From the NCBI RefSeq assembly GCF_014193695.1, contig NZ_JACHZR010000003.1, forward strand, positions 310,001 through 374,000: a stretch of 64,000 nucleotides of DNA, in the 5' to 3' direction. The position numbers and the translations under genes were made by a program. Origin of the DNA: Rhizobium sp. BK316. GTDB lineage: Bacteria; Pseudomonadota; Alphaproteobacteria; Rhizobiales; Rhizobiaceae. The notes beneath the pieces are model-generated. The model saw only the letters and a program-made list of their open reading frames with translations. It ran no database searches and was not told the origin of the DNA. This document shows, piece after piece, positions 8,796 through 17,673 of the stretch (its first letter is position 1; each line of letters starts with the position of its first letter).

Positions 8796-8863
8796 ATACG
8801 CTCCGTATGTGGATATATCAGGAGATACGCCGCGTATGTCAATACACATACGGTGCGTATGTG
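8796..8863. promoter_or_regulatory. Three tandem operator copies between ridA-like gene and tetR
   Basis: The palindrome ATACG-N3-CGTAT occurs three times: 8796-8808, 8825-8837 and 8848-8860. The third extends to perfect 8-base arms CACATACG/CGTATGTG (8845-8852 and 8856-8863). Centres are 29 and 23 bases apart. The likely binder is the adjacent TetR protein, repressing itself and the divergent gene. Confidence 0.7.
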
Positions 8864-8879
8864 AATTTTGGAGATCGTG

Positions 8880-9476
8880 ATGACCGCAAGAACCCGGACA
8901 CAGATGATGGAGCAGACGCGGGCGAAGCTCATTCAGGCCGCCCGGAAAGCCTTCGCAGTCAAGGGCTATGCGGCGGCCTCCATGGATGATCTGACCGCCG
9001 ATGTCGGTCTGACGCGTGGCGCGCTCTATCATAATTTTGGCGACAAGAAGGGCCTGCTGCAGGCCGTGATCGACCAGATCGACGCAGAGATGGGGGAGCG
9101 GCTGCGCATTGAGCGCGACCGGGCGGAGACGGCCTGGCTCGGCCTTCTCGCGGAATATACCGCCTATATCGAGATGGCTCTGGAGCCGGAGATCCAGCGT
9201 ATCATGTTGCTCGACGGACCAGCCGTGCTGGGTGATCCCTCGCAATGGCCGAGCCAGAATGCCTGCCTTCGCACGACGACCCAGACCATGCAGGCGCTGA
9301 TCGACGAAGGGGCGGTCAGACCCGTCAATGCGGAGGCTGCGGCCCGCCTGCTCAACGGAGCGTCGCTCAGCGCGGCACTCTGGATCGCCGCAGCGGATGA
9401 TCCTCATGCCGTTCTGGCAAAGGTCGTCGAAGCATTCCGATCCCTGGCAAGCGGTCTCCTGAAGGTCGAGGACTGA
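8880..9476 (+). CDS. TetR/AcrR-family transcriptional regulator
   Basis: This 198-residue repressor has an N-terminal helix-turn-helix (about residues 12-60): LIQAARKAFAVKGYAAASMD, then TADVGLTRGALYHNFGDKKG. The C-terminal ligand domain contains AEYTAYIEMALEPEIQRIMLLDGPAVLG, as in a common proteobacterial TetR subgroup. I start at the ATG at 8880, which follows GGAG; an upstream in-frame TTG at 8868 overlaps that site. The three palindromes at 8796-8863 sit immediately upstream, so autoregulation and control of the RidA-family gene are likely. The ligand is unknown. Confidence 0.88.
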   Translation: MTARTRTQMMEQTRAKLIQAARKAFAVKGYAAASMDDLTADVGLTRGALYHNFGDKKGLLQAVIDQIDAEMGERLRIERDRAETAWLGLLAEYTAYIEMALEPEIQRIMLLDGPAVLGDPSQWPSQNACLRTTTQTMQALIDEGAVRPVNAEAAARLLNGASLSAALWIAAADDPHAVLAKVVEAFRSLASGLLKVED

Positions 9477-9480
9477 CTAC

Positions 9481-9583
9481 TGCATAATTCCTTAAATCGG
9501 AATCGATTTAAGGACAAAATTATGCAGAAACTCAAAGTGTTACAGCGTCCTTTGTGCGTCTTAAAAAGACGCGCGGCGCTGTA
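9481..9583. repeat. Rhizobial intergenic palindromic repeat (RIME-like)
   Basis: The element contains two nested palindromes. The first pairs TGCATAATT (9481-9489) with AATTATGCA (9518-9526) and CCTTAAATCG (9490-9499) with CGATTTAAGG (9504-9513). The second pairs TACAGCG (9541-9547) with CGCTGTA (9577-9583) and GCGTC (9556-9560) with GACGC (9568-9572). I recall very similar sequence between genes in many Rhizobium genomes. Only one copy is in this window. It lies between convergent tetR and padR, where it may also act as a terminator. Confidence 0.65.
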
Positions 9584-9619
9584 GGGCGGCGACTTCGGCC
9601 GCCACTCGCTCAAGCGACG

Positions 9620-10234
9620 TTAGTCCTGCTGCGGGTCGGTCTTGCCGCCCTGCAGGATCTCCATGGCTGCACGCTCCAGAATCCCGGAAATCCTGGCAGC
9701 CTCGCTTGTTGACCAGGGATGGCGCATGCGCAGGGCGGAGCGCAGCAGCTGGCGTGCGGCATGGACGTTGCTGTGGTCGCGGCCGAATTCATCGTCCTCG
9801 TGGTCACGACGCCGATGGCCGTGGCCACCGCGGCCCCCGCCTTGGGGCTGGTCGGGATCGAACATGCGGTTAACGAAGGCCATGCCTTCGGCAATGCGTT
9901 CCAGCTTGGCAAGCGTCTGGTCGATCATGTCGCGGTTTTCCTCCACCTTCCGGCGGCCGGCTTCGGTGATCTTGTAGAGCTTTTTTGCCCCTTCGTTTTC
10001 CACTTCCGCCAGTCCGGTCTCTTCCAGATAGGTGAGCGCGGGATAGATGACGCCCGGGCTCGGCACGTAGAAGCCGCCGGAGCGCTCCTCCAGCGTCTTG
10101 ATCAGTTCATAGCCATGGCTTGGACGCTCTTCCAGAAGCGCCAGCAGGATCGTCTGCAACTCGCCGGCAGAAAACCTGCGGCCCATTCCCATGCGCATCG
10201 CCTCACCGACGAATCCGCCCCGAAAACCTCTCAT
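9620..10234 (-). CDS. PadR-family regulator with His/Gly/Asp-rich insertion
   Basis: This 204-residue protein has the PadR winged helix at about residues 25-105: LQTILLALLEERPSHGYELI, GGFYVPSPGVIYPALTYLEE and GAKKLYKITEAGRRKVEEN. The N-terminus is Gly/Met/Arg-rich. A low-complexity segment (about 134-160; GGGRGGHGHRRRDHEDDEFG) separates the DNA-binding part from the C-terminal helical region and could bind metal, which is speculation. The ATG at 10234 follows AGGAG. A perfect palindrome at 10280-10297 upstream is probably its operator. The divergent MFS gene may be a target. Confidence 0.85.
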   Translation of the reverse strand: MRGFRGGFVGEAMRMGMGRRFSAGELQTILLALLEERPSHGYELIKTLEERSGGFYVPSPGVIYPALTYLEETGLAEVENEGAKKLYKITEAGRRKVEENRDMIDQTLAKLERIAEGMAFVNRMFDPDQPQGGGRGGHGHRRRDHEDDEFGRDHSNVHAARQLLRSALRMRHPWSTSEAARISGILERAAMEILQGGKTDPQQD

Positions 10235-10279
10235 GATTTGCTCCTTCGGTTTCGATGTATCGCTCACTATGTCGTAAAC

Positions 10280-10297
10280 ATATATCGTAAGATATAT
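10280..10297. promoter_or_regulatory. Candidate PadR operator
   Basis: ATATATC (10280-10286) and GATATAT (10291-10297) form a perfect inverted repeat with a GTAA spacer, 46 bases upstream of the padR start and within the divergent region shared with the MFS gene. Size and AT-richness suit a winged-helix dimer site. Confidence 0.5.
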
Positions 10298-10370
10298 CAT
10301 TCAAGAGGCGCTGCGAAAAATCTGTTCGTGAAATTGAAGAACTCATCAGAATTAGTCACTTGTGACGACC

Positions 10371-11576
10371 ATGCTGCAGCGCGATAAACGGGCCATGTTG
10401 GCTCCCAATGACGACCGCCCGGTCAATCTCCTCACCACAGCGCTTGCAGGCGCCGTCGCCATGGCGGCGGCGATGGGTTTCGGGCGTTTTTCCTTCACCC
10501 CGATCCTGCCGGGAATGATGGTCGCCGTGCCGCTATCGGCCGCCGACGCGGGTTTCATCGCTTCCGCCAATTTTGTCGGCTACCTCGTCGGTGCTGTCCT
10601 AGCTGCCTATGGCTGGGCGGCGGGGCGCGAGCGGCTGGTGGCGCTTCTTTCGCTGCTGGCGACCGCAATCCTGCTTGCCGCCATGGCGGCGACGGACTCG
10701 GTGATGCTCTTTGCGGTCATCCGCTTCCTCGCTGGCGTGGCAAGCGCCTTTACGCTGGTCTTCAGTTCGGCAATCGTGCTGAGCCACGGGGCCGCTGCAA
10801 ACAATGATCACGTTCAGGCGACGCATTTCGGCGGGCCGGGGGCGGGGATCGCGATTTCCTCCGTCATGGTGTTTGTATTGGGTTATGTCTTTGACGACGC
10901 AGCCGGTGGCTGGCGCGCGGACTGGATCGGCGGGGCGCTCTTCTGCCTTGTCAGCTTTGGCATCGTCTGGGCATTGCTGCCGAAGGCGCCGGTACATACG
11001 GGCAAGGCAAAGGAGCCTGATCTCACCTGGAACCGGCCGATGGTGCTGCTGACGCTGTCCTACGGGCTTTTTGGTTTCGGCTACGTCATCACCGCAACCT
11101 TTCTCGTCGCCATCGCGCGCATGAGCGCCTCGGGGCCGATCGTTGAATTCCTCTGCTGGTTCATTGCGGGACTGACGGCCACCATCGCGTTGTTCATCTG
11201 GAAGCCCTTCGTGCGTGTGCTCGGGATCGGCGGCGTCTATGTGGCCGCCCTCATTATCGAGGCTGTCGGCGTGCTCGCGACCGTGGCACTGCCGCATTCG
11301 GTGGCACCGCTGATCGGCGGTGCGCTGTTCGGCGCAACGTTCCTTGCCATCACCGCCTATGGATTGCAGATCGGCCGCCGGCTGTCATCCGAGAGCCCGC
11401 GCCGCATCCTGGCGCTGATGACGGCCGCCTTCGGTATCGGTCAGATCATCGGTCCTGTCGTTGCCGGCTGGATCGCACAGGGAACCGGAAATTTCGTGCT
11501 GCCGACCATCATCGCCGCAATCGTGCTGGTTTTCTGCGCAGCTCTGGTCATGCCGGTGATGAAGAAAATCCCTTAA
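10371..11576 (+). CDS. MFS transporter, YbfB/YjiJ type
   Basis: This major facilitator of about 401 residues has around 12 hydrophobic segments. The segment AAAMGFGRFSFTPILPGMM near the N-terminus (about residues 33-51) is the hallmark of the YbfB/YjiJ group. The transported compound is unknown, but such proteins are usually predicted inner-membrane exporters. The start is uncertain: a GTG at 10362, ATG at 10371 and ATG at 10395 are all in frame and none has a strong ribosome-binding site. It is divergent from padR across a region carrying a palindrome, so PadR control is plausible. Confidence 0.8.
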   Translation: MLQRDKRAMLAPNDDRPVNLLTTALAGAVAMAAAMGFGRFSFTPILPGMMVAVPLSAADAGFIASANFVGYLVGAVLAAYGWAAGRERLVALLSLLATAILLAAMAATDSVMLFAVIRFLAGVASAFTLVFSSAIVLSHGAAANNDHVQATHFGGPGAGIAISSVMVFVLGYVFDDAAGGWRADWIGGALFCLVSFGIVWALLPKAPVHTGKAKEPDLTWNRPMVLLTLSYGLFGFGYVITATFLVAIARMSASGPIVEFLCWFIAGLTATIALFIWKPFVRVLGIGGVYVAALIIEAVGVLATVALPHSVAPLIGGALFGATFLAITAYGLQIGRRLSSESPRRILALMTAAFGIGQIIGPVVAGWIAQGTGNFVLPTIIAAIVLVFCAALVMPVMKKIP

Positions 11577-11699
11577 GTGATTACAAGTGCGTAACAATGG
11601 GCTGGACCCATTGCCGCTTTCTTCGAACTGCCTTAATTTCCGGGCAATCAGTGGTTCGCCACTCTTCCGTGACTCCAGTTCAGGAAAGCAAAACTCCCC

Positions 11700-12965
11700 G
11701 TGTTTCATTCCTTCTTCCCCCAGCCAAAGGCGTTCTTTACTTCGCTCGCAGTCTGGACGCTGGCTGCAATTTTTGGCTGGTATTTCTTCGCGGCCGGTCT
11801 CGGTGCTTCGCTTGGTTTTACGCCGGTTCCCGAAGAGCAGCAGCCGATCGATCTCTCGTTCTTCCTGCTGCCGGAAAATCTCTGGTTTTACGGCTACTTC
11901 CTTTTAGCTGCGCTGATCTTTTGCGGTTTCTGGCATTTGAAGGCACTCAGCCATCCGTGGAAGATGTGGTCGATCTGGGGCTCGGCGCTTATCATCTTCG
12001 TGACCTATTTTGGCGTGCAGATCACAGTCGTCATCAACAACTGGCGTCGGCCTTTCGGCGATCTCTTGCAAAATGCGCTGACGAAGAAGCCGGGTATCAC
12101 TGTCGAGAACTTCTACGATCTATTTCTGATCTTCGCGCAAATCGCTTTCCTCAGCATGCTCGTGTCGATCCTGACCGACTTTTTCACCAGCCATTACATC
12201 TTCCGCTGGCGGACGGCGATGAACAATTTCTATATGGCGAATTGGGAAAAGCTTCGCCATATCGAAGGCGCATCCCAGCGTGTGCAGGAAGATACGATGC
12301 GCTTTTCCAGCACCCTGGAAGGCCTCGGCATCAACCTGATCAATTCGGTGATGACGCTGGTCGTCTTCCTGCCGATCATGCTGGCGCTGTCACATTACGT
12401 GACGAGCCTGCCGATTCTTGGCGAAGTGCCGAACTCTCTCTTCTGGCTTGCCATCTTCTGGTCGGCTTTCGGGACCGCGCTGCTCGCTATCGCCGGCATC
12501 AAATTGCCTGGTCTGAATTTCAAGAACCAGCGCGTAGAGGCGGCCTACCGCAAGGAACTGGTTTACGGCGAAGATCATGCCGAGCGGGCGCAGCCGCCGA
12601 CGGTCCAGGAACTGTTCTCAAGGGTGCGAAAAAATTATTTCACGCTTTACTTTCACTATCTGTATTTCAATGTTGCCCGCTCGTTTTATCTGCAGGCGGA
12701 CAATCTTTTCGTCTATTTCTTTATGGCGCCGACCATCGTTGCCGGCGCCATCACCTACGGTATCTTCCAACAGATCGCGACGGCTTTCGGCCAGGTCAGC
12801 AATTCCTTCCAATATCTCGTCAATTCCTGGACGACGATCATCGAACTGCTCTCCATCCACAAGCGCCTCAAAGCTTTTGAGGCGGCAATTGACGATGAGC
12901 CCCTGCCGGATATCGATCAGCGCTATCTAGAGCGTGAGGCTGGCGTCGTTCACGTCGACGGCTGA
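11700..12965 (+). CDS. bacA: BacA/SbmA peptide transporter
   Basis: This 421-residue inner-membrane protein of the SbmA/BacA family imports antimicrobial peptides. In rhizobia it is required for bacteroid survival against plant NCR peptides and for very-long-chain fatty acid modification of lipid A. Family signatures include NNWRRPFGDLLQNAL (about residues 113-127), LTDFFTSHYIFRWRTAMNNF and GASQRVQEDTMRFSSTLEGL. The membrane region resembles ABC transporter permeases, but there is no ATPase domain, as expected. The start is a GTG (MFHSFFPQPK), consistent with known BacA N-termini; AGGA lies rather far upstream. A strong terminator follows. Confidence 0.93.
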   Translation: MFHSFFPQPKAFFTSLAVWTLAAIFGWYFFAAGLGASLGFTPVPEEQQPIDLSFFLLPENLWFYGYFLLAALIFCGFWHLKALSHPWKMWSIWGSALIIFVTYFGVQITVVINNWRRPFGDLLQNALTKKPGITVENFYDLFLIFAQIAFLSMLVSILTDFFTSHYIFRWRTAMNNFYMANWEKLRHIEGASQRVQEDTMRFSSTLEGLGINLINSVMTLVVFLPIMLALSHYVTSLPILGEVPNSLFWLAIFWSAFGTALLAIAGIKLPGLNFKNQRVEAAYRKELVYGEDHAERAQPPTVQELFSRVRKNYFTLYFHYLYFNVARSFYLQADNLFVYFFMAPTIVAGAITYGIFQQIATAFGQVSNSFQYLVNSWTTIIELLSIHKRLKAFEAAIDDEPLPDIDQRYLEREAGVVHVDG

Positions 12966-12973
12966 CAAAAACA

Positions 12974-13002
12974 GAAAGGGCTACCGAAACGGTGGCCCTT
13001 TC
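12974..13002. terminator. Hairpin terminator after bacA
   Basis: GAAAGGGC-T-ACCG (12974-12986) pairs with CGGT-G-GCCCTTTC (12990-13002) around an AAA loop, 9 bases after the bacA stop. It is shared with the convergent PAS gene. Confidence 0.7.
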
Positions 13003-13024
13003 GGTTTGAGAGTCCGGCAGATCG

Positions 13025-13555
13025 TCAATTCGGGCGGTTGCACCCCGTATTTTTCCAATCCAAATCCATCAATGCCTCCAGAATATGATCCGCAACAGCC
13101 ACGTTGCCCTCTCTGAGGGCGATGTCATAGGCGGCGAGGCAATGGTCGAGCAGCGGCGTGGCCACCGGCGCTTCCTCCGGAAGGGGCAAGACGATACCGC
13201 CATAAAGGGACGGAATGCCGTTCTTGTCGCGGAAGCAGCGTCCGAAGGCCATGACCTGATGGAAGGCGCCGTTGGCGCAGCGGGTGCGGTAGCTCTGGTG
13301 TTCCGGCTCCTGTGTCAGGATCGTATCATGGATGATCCTGGCGGCCGCCGGCTGATCCTCCGGATGGATGCGGGAGATATAGGCCTCGAGCGGCAGGCCG
13401 CTTGCCGCGTCCGAGGTATCAAGTCCGAACATTTCGGCGACCGCTCCGTCGCCGTAAAGAAGGTTGGTGACGATGTCCCAGATGAAAAAGCCGGTTTCAC
13501 AAATGGGAAATTCGTCTTTGTCGGTCAGACACTCGAAGTCCACAATAGCCGTCAT
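13025..13555 (-). CDS. PAS-domain protein
   Basis: This 176-residue single-domain sensor-like protein has a PAS fold at about residues 20-125: GFFIWDIVTNLLYGDGAVAE, ISRIHPEDQPAAARII and YRTRCANGAFHQVMAFGR, followed by the PAS-associated GIPSLYGGIV. No output domain (kinase, GGDEF or HTH) is fused. A C-terminal helical tail of about 45 residues follows. I prefer the ATG at 13555, with AGGTGG upstream, over an ATG at 13582. It resembles a second PAS protein at 47298-47759. The function is unknown; it may act as a partner to a regulator encoded elsewhere. Confidence 0.7.
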   Translation of the reverse strand: MTAIVDFECLTDKDEFPICETGFFIWDIVTNLLYGDGAVAEMFGLDTSDAASGLPLEAYISRIHPEDQPAAARIIHDTILTQEPEHQSYRTRCANGAFHQVMAFGRCFRDKNGIPSLYGGIVLPLPEEAPVATPLLDHCLAAYDIALREGNVAVADHILEALMDLDWKNTGCNRPN

Positions 13556-13673
13556 GACGCCACCACCTATGCTTGCGTGCATTCATGATGTAATGCTTAT
13601 CAAAGCGCAGGTCGGACGCAATCAATTGGTGCAGGTGGTTTTTGATATCCAGAGGTTTTAAGCGCCAGGTGCC

Positions 13674-14684
13674 TTACAACCCGGATGTCTCCTGTAGCTG
13701 GCCACGTGCCTCGATCATGGGGATCGCTTCGGAATAGCTGACGCAGGCAACATCGGCCCTGTGGCAGACGTCGCTGACCAGCCTGTCGAGCGCACGCCAA
13801 TAGGCGCCGCCGTTCATCTCCACGAAGTGGAAGCCGAGCTGCAGGGGAATGCGGCTGCCGGCGTATTGCCTGTCGAAGGCTTCCTTGAAGGCCGCATAGG
13901 CGCGCTCCTCGAAAGCGGCGCTATCGGCGGAATCCTCTTCGCCCTTGGAGTGCCGGACGAAGAGATTGTAATCCATTCCAATGATCGGCTTTTCGGCCGG
14001 GCCTTCCGGAATGAGCGGCAGGCCGAAGCGGATGACCCCGTGTTCCTCGACCGGCATGGCCGGCCCCTTGGTGACGAGGCTTGCGTCATAGGTGAAGCCT
14101 GCTTTCTTCTCGGCTGCGATCATGTCCGCACCGCCGCCGGTCGACAGGTAGGGTGCGCGAAAACCCTTGATGCCGTGGTCGACCAAATCCTGCCAGCCGG
14201 CCGGTGCGTCCAGACCGACGCCCTTCCAGGCATTCTTCAGCGTCGTCTTGAAGGCCGCGTATTCGGCCGACCAGTCCGCCTCGCTCCATTGTCTTCCGTC
14301 AAAATGACCGCAGGCATGGCTGGAAATGTCGTGCCCCTCGAGGTGGGCGTGCCAGATATTGCCGAGGCGCTCGCGGATCTCGTCGTCGCTCTGCGCGAAA
14401 CCGACATTGGATTTTCCGCGTTTCTGATGAGGAGCTTGGTAAGCCTTCTTCGCTGCCTCATTCATCAGGAAGGTGCAGGAAAGGAAGTAGGTAAAGTGCG
14501 CGCCGTTCTTGGCCGCCATTTCGCGGCTCTTCTGCCAGAGTGCGTTATCGTGAGCGCCATCGAAGGAGATGATGACCAGCTGCTTCGGCTTGTCAGCGGC
14601 CTCGGCAACGGCAGGAAAAATCAGGGACAGGGCGAGGGACGCAGGAAAAATCGAACGAAACATGGGCACCGCGACAATTTGCAT
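13674..14684 (-). CDS. Secreted polysaccharide deacetylase-family protein
   Basis: This 336-residue NodB-homology-type protein has a signal peptide ending near PAVAEA/ADKPK. The deacetylase core includes VIISFDGAHDNALWQK (metal-binding Asp), then DISSHACGHFDGRQW (His ligands in an SHxxxH arrangement) and GFRAPYLSTGG. It probably acts on a cell-envelope or extracellular polysaccharide in the periplasm; the substrate is not known. I chose the ATG at 14684 because AGGAAA lies about 8 bases upstream; ATG 14663 is an alternative that still keeps a signal peptide. It is divergent from the NnrU gene. Confidence 0.75.
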   Translation of the reverse strand: MQIVAVPMFRSIFPASLALSLIFPAVAEAADKPKQLVIISFDGAHDNALWQKSREMAAKNGAHFTYFLSCTFLMNEAAKKAYQAPHQKRGKSNVGFAQSDDEIRERLGNIWHAHLEGHDISSHACGHFDGRQWSEADWSAEYAAFKTTLKNAWKGVGLDAPAGWQDLVDHGIKGFRAPYLSTGGGADMIAAEKKAGFTYDASLVTKGPAMPVEEHGVIRFGLPLIPEGPAEKPIIGMDYNLFVRHSKGEEDSADSAAFEERAYAAFKEAFDRQYAGSRIPLQLGFHFVEMNGGAYWRALDRLVSDVCHRADVACVSYSEAIPMIEARGQLQETSGL

Positions 14685-14791
14685 TGCGGTTTTCCTGTTA
14701 CAGAATTGCGGCGAAGCTGCGGTCTCGCTGGCAATTTTCCTCTTCTGCCGGTAATTCATGGCTGACCATCAAACAGGAAAACCAGATCATC

Positions 14792-15388
14792 ATGGCTCTG
14801 CTCGTCCTCAGCCTCATTCTCTTCCTCGGCGTTCATCTGATCCGCGTCGTCGTGCCGGGCTTCCGGCAAGCGATGATCGATGGGATCGGCAAGCCTGCCT
14901 GGATGGCTATCCATTCGGTTGCGAGCATCCTGACGCTGATCTTCGTGATCTACGCCTTCGGTGTGGCGCGCAGCGAGCCGATCGGCCTCCTTTATAATCC
15001 GCCTGTTGGTATGGCCCACCTTACCGTCACGCTGATGCTGATCGCGGTGATCTGTCTGGTCGCCGGTTTCCTGCCAGCCGGCTATATCAAGACGAAGACG
15101 AAACATCCGATCGTGCTGTCGGTGAAGATCTGGGCGCTTGCCCATCTATTGTCGAACGGCGAAGCCTATTCGGTGCTGCTTTTTACAGCCTTCCTGATCT
15201 GGGGCGTGGTGCTTCGCATCTCGCTGAAGCGGCGCCAGCAGCGCGGAGAGATCACGTTGCCCACCTTCGTATCGGCCAAGTATGATCTCTACGCCGTCAT
15301 CATCGGCGCGATCGTCTGGGTCCTGATGATCTGGCGTGTTCACGAATGGCTGATCGGTGTTGCCCCGCTGCCGATGCTTGCTTCGTGA
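14792..15388 (+). CDS. NnrU-family integral membrane protein
   Basis: This 198-residue protein has about five to six hydrophobic segments beginning MALLVLSLILFLGVHLIRVV. The motifs GVARSEPIGLLYNPP, KTKHPIVLSVKIWALAHLLSNGE and SLKRRQQRG are typical of NnrU, a family found beside nitrite and nitric oxide reductase genes in denitrifiers and also, as here, in other places. No denitrification genes are nearby, so a general role is more likely. Isoprenoid or carotenoid isomerase relatives (Z-ISO/NnrU) exist; that link is speculative for this protein. Confidence 0.8.
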   Translation: MALLVLSLILFLGVHLIRVVVPGFRQAMIDGIGKPAWMAIHSVASILTLIFVIYAFGVARSEPIGLLYNPPVGMAHLTVTLMLIAVICLVAGFLPAGYIKTKTKHPIVLSVKIWALAHLLSNGEAYSVLLFTAFLIWGVVLRISLKRRQQRGEITLPTFVSAKYDLYAVIIGAIVWVLMIWRVHEWLIGVAPLPMLAS

Positions 15389-15489
15389 CGATTCTGCGAT
15401 ATCCCCCTTACAACGGCCGCAAAATGGAGTAGAAGGCCCGACAATGTGCGTTTTGCACTGTGTATGGGTATCCGCGGCCGGAGACGAGA

Positions 15490-16173
15490 ATGGCATTCAA
15501 CGACGACAGCTTCATTCGTGAAGTCAACGAGGAACTGCGTTCCGACCAGATGAAGGGCGCAGTGCGCCGGTTTGGCCGCTATATCATTGCCATTGCCGTT
15601 CTCATCGTGCTCGGAACCATCGGCAAGGTCGCCTACGAGTATTGGGACGATACCCGTTCCTCCGGCGCCGGCGACCAGTTCCTGGCGGCGATGAAGCTTG
15701 CCGACGAGAACAAAACGGATGAGGCGCTCGCCGCACTCGACAAGCTGGAAAAGGAAGGCCACGGCGCCTATCCGGTTCTGGCGCGCATGCGTGCAGCGAC
15801 CGTCCAGTCGCAGAAGGGCGACAATGCCGGCGCGATCGCGTCCTTCCAGGCCATCGCCAAGGATAAGTCCGTTCCGGCTGCCGTGCAGGATGCCGCCAAG
15901 ATGCGCGCCGGCTGGCTGCTGATCGAGAACGGCACCTATGAACAGGTTTCTGCCGCCGTCGAAGAAATGGCCGTACCGGGCAATGCCTTCCGCCATTCGG
16001 CGCGCGAGGCGCTTGGCCTTGCCGCCTACAAGGCCGGCAACATGGCTCAGGCGCGCCAGTGGTTTCAGTCGATCGTCGACGATGTCGACAGTCCGCGCAA
16101 TGTTGCCAATCGTGCTCATATGATGCTTGATCTCATCACCGCATCCGGCAAGGCGCCCGCCGCGCAGGGTTAA
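15490..16173 (+). CDS. YfgM-like membrane-anchored TPR protein
   Basis: This 227-residue protein has a short cytoplasmic N-terminus (MAFNDDSFIREVNEELRSDQ), one transmembrane helix at about residues 30-48 (YIIAIAVLIVLGTIGKVAYE), and a periplasmic TPR-like region with repeated Ala-rich helix pairs. It belongs to the YfgM/TPR_21 family, which in E. coli is an ancillary subunit of the SecYEG translocon and periplasmic chaperone network. It lies 16 bases upstream of der, the same pairing seen with yfgM-bamB-der in other proteobacteria; here bamB is not adjacent. The start is the ATG at 15490. Confidence 0.82.
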   Translation: MAFNDDSFIREVNEELRSDQMKGAVRRFGRYIIAIAVLIVLGTIGKVAYEYWDDTRSSGAGDQFLAAMKLADENKTDEALAALDKLEKEGHGAYPVLARMRAATVQSQKGDNAGAIASFQAIAKDKSVPAAVQDAAKMRAGWLLIENGTYEQVSAAVEEMAVPGNAFRHSAREALGLAAYKAGNMAQARQWFQSIVDDVDSPRNVANRAHMMLDLITASGKAPAAQG

Positions 16174-16189
16174 GGCTTAAGGGAAAAGA

Positions 16190-17614
16190 ATGAGTTTCAC
16201 GGTCGCCATCGTCGGTCGCCCGAATGTCGGCAAGTCGACGCTTTTCAACCGGCTGGTTGGGAAGAAGCTTGCGCTTGTCGATGACACGCCAGGCGTGACC
16301 CGCGACCGCCGCCCGGGCGAAGCGCGGCTCATCGACCTGCGTTTTACAATCGTCGATACGGCAGGCCTCGAAGAGATGACGGATGAGAGCCTGCAGGGCC
16401 GCATGCGCCAGCAGACGGAAACGGCAATCGACGAGGCCGATCTATCGCTCTTCGTCGTCGATGCTAAAACCGGGCTGACGCCAGTCGATACGGCGCTCGG
16501 TGAGATGCTGCGTCGTCGCGGCAAGCCGGTCGTGCTCGTTGCCAACAAGTCCGAGGCGCGCGGTTCCGACAGCGGTTTCTACGATGCCTACTCGCTGGGG
16601 CTTGGCGAACCCGTGCCGATTTCGGCCGAACATGGGCAGGGCATGCTCGATCTGCGCGACGCCATCGTTGCTGCGCTCGGCGAGGATATCGCTTATCCAT
16701 CGAAAGAAGACGTTGCCGTCACCGATGTCGACCTGCCGCAGTCGACGGGGGAAGAGGGCGAAGACGACGAAGAGCCCGCCTATGACGACACCAAGCCGCT
16801 GCGCGTCGCGATCGTCGGTCGTCCGAACGCCGGCAAGTCGACGCTCATCAATCGCTTCCTCGGCGAGGATCGGCTGCTGACGGGGCCGGAAGCCGGCATC
16901 ACGCGCGATTCCATCTCCGTGGAATGGGATTGGCGCGGCCGCACGATCAAGATGTTCGATACGGCTGGCATGCGCCGCAAGGCCAAGGTGATCGAGAAGC
17001 TGGAAAAGCTCTCCGTCGCCGATGCACTACGCGCCATCCGCTTTGCCGAGACCGTCGTCATCGTCTTCGATGCGACGATCCCTTTCGAGAAGCAGGATCT
17101 TCATATCGTCGATCTCGTGTTGCGCGAAGGCCGCGCGGCCGTTCTCGCTTTCAACAAGTGGGACATGATCGAGGATCGCCAGGCCGTGCTTGCTGACCTG
17201 CGCGAAAAGACCGACCGGCTGCTGCCGCAGGCGCGCGGCATTCGTGCCGTGCCGATCTCCGGTCAGACCGGCTGGGGCCTCGACAAGCTCATGCAGTCGA
17301 TCATCGATACCGATCGCGTCTGGAACAAGCGCATCTCGACTGCCAAGCTCAATCGCTGGCTGGAGCAGCAGCAAGTCCAGCATCCACCGCCGGCCGTTTC
17401 CGGGCGCCGCATCAAGCTCAAATACATGACGCAGGTAAAGGCCCGCCCGCCGGCCTTCATGGTGTCCTGCACCCGCTCGGATGCGCTTCCGGAATCCTAT
17501 ACGCGCTATCTGATCAACGGGTTGCGGGCGGATTTCGATATGCCGAGTGTACCGATCCGGATCCACTACCGGTCACCGGACAATCCCTATGAGGGGAAGA
17601 AGAAGCGGACTTAG
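16190..17614 (+). CDS. der: Ribosome biogenesis GTPase Der (EngA)
   Basis: Der is an essential double GTPase for 50S ribosomal subunit assembly. This 474-residue protein shows two tandem G domains: [16 protein letters not shown] (about residues 8-23) with DTPG and NKSE, and [16 protein letters not shown] (about 210-225) with [11 protein letters not shown] and NKWD. A C-terminal KH-like domain (about 390-465) carries [17 protein letters not shown]. An acidic linker ([10 protein letters not shown]) joins the G domains. It is probably co-transcribed with the TPR gene 16 bases upstream. Confidence 0.96.
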   Translation: MSFTVAIVGRPNVGKSTLFNRLVGKKLALVDDTPGVTRDRRPGEARLIDLRFTIVDTAGLEEMTDESLQGRMRQQTETAIDEADLSLFVVDAKTGLTPVDTALGEMLRRRGKPVVLVANKSEARGSDSGFYDAYSLGLGEPVPISAEHGQGMLDLRDAIVAALGEDIAYPSKEDVAVTDVDLPQSTGEEGEDDEEPAYDDTKPLRVAIVGRPNAGKSTLINRFLGEDRLLTGPEAGITRDSISVEWDWRGRTIKMFDTAGMRRKAKVIEKLEKLSVADALRAIRFAETVVIVFDATIPFEKQDLHIVDLVLREGRAAVLAFNKWDMIEDRQAVLADLREKTDRLLPQARGIRAVPISGQTGWGLDKLMQSIIDTDRVWNKRISTAKLNRWLEQQQVQHPPPAVSGRRIKLKYMTQVKARPPAFMVSCTRSDALPESYTRYLINGLRADFDMPSVPIRIHYRSPDNPYEGKKKRT

Positions 17615-17673
17615 CCGGTTTTCCAGCGTTGCCGCGCAAGCCGGAATGAGCCTGCCGCGGGGCGCGCTTGGCG

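Noticed and set aside
11597..12880. 427-residue plus-strand frame overlapping bacA in another frame
   Set aside because: The bacA frame carries the family signatures and membrane helices; the alternative is rich in Arg and Ala without motifs.
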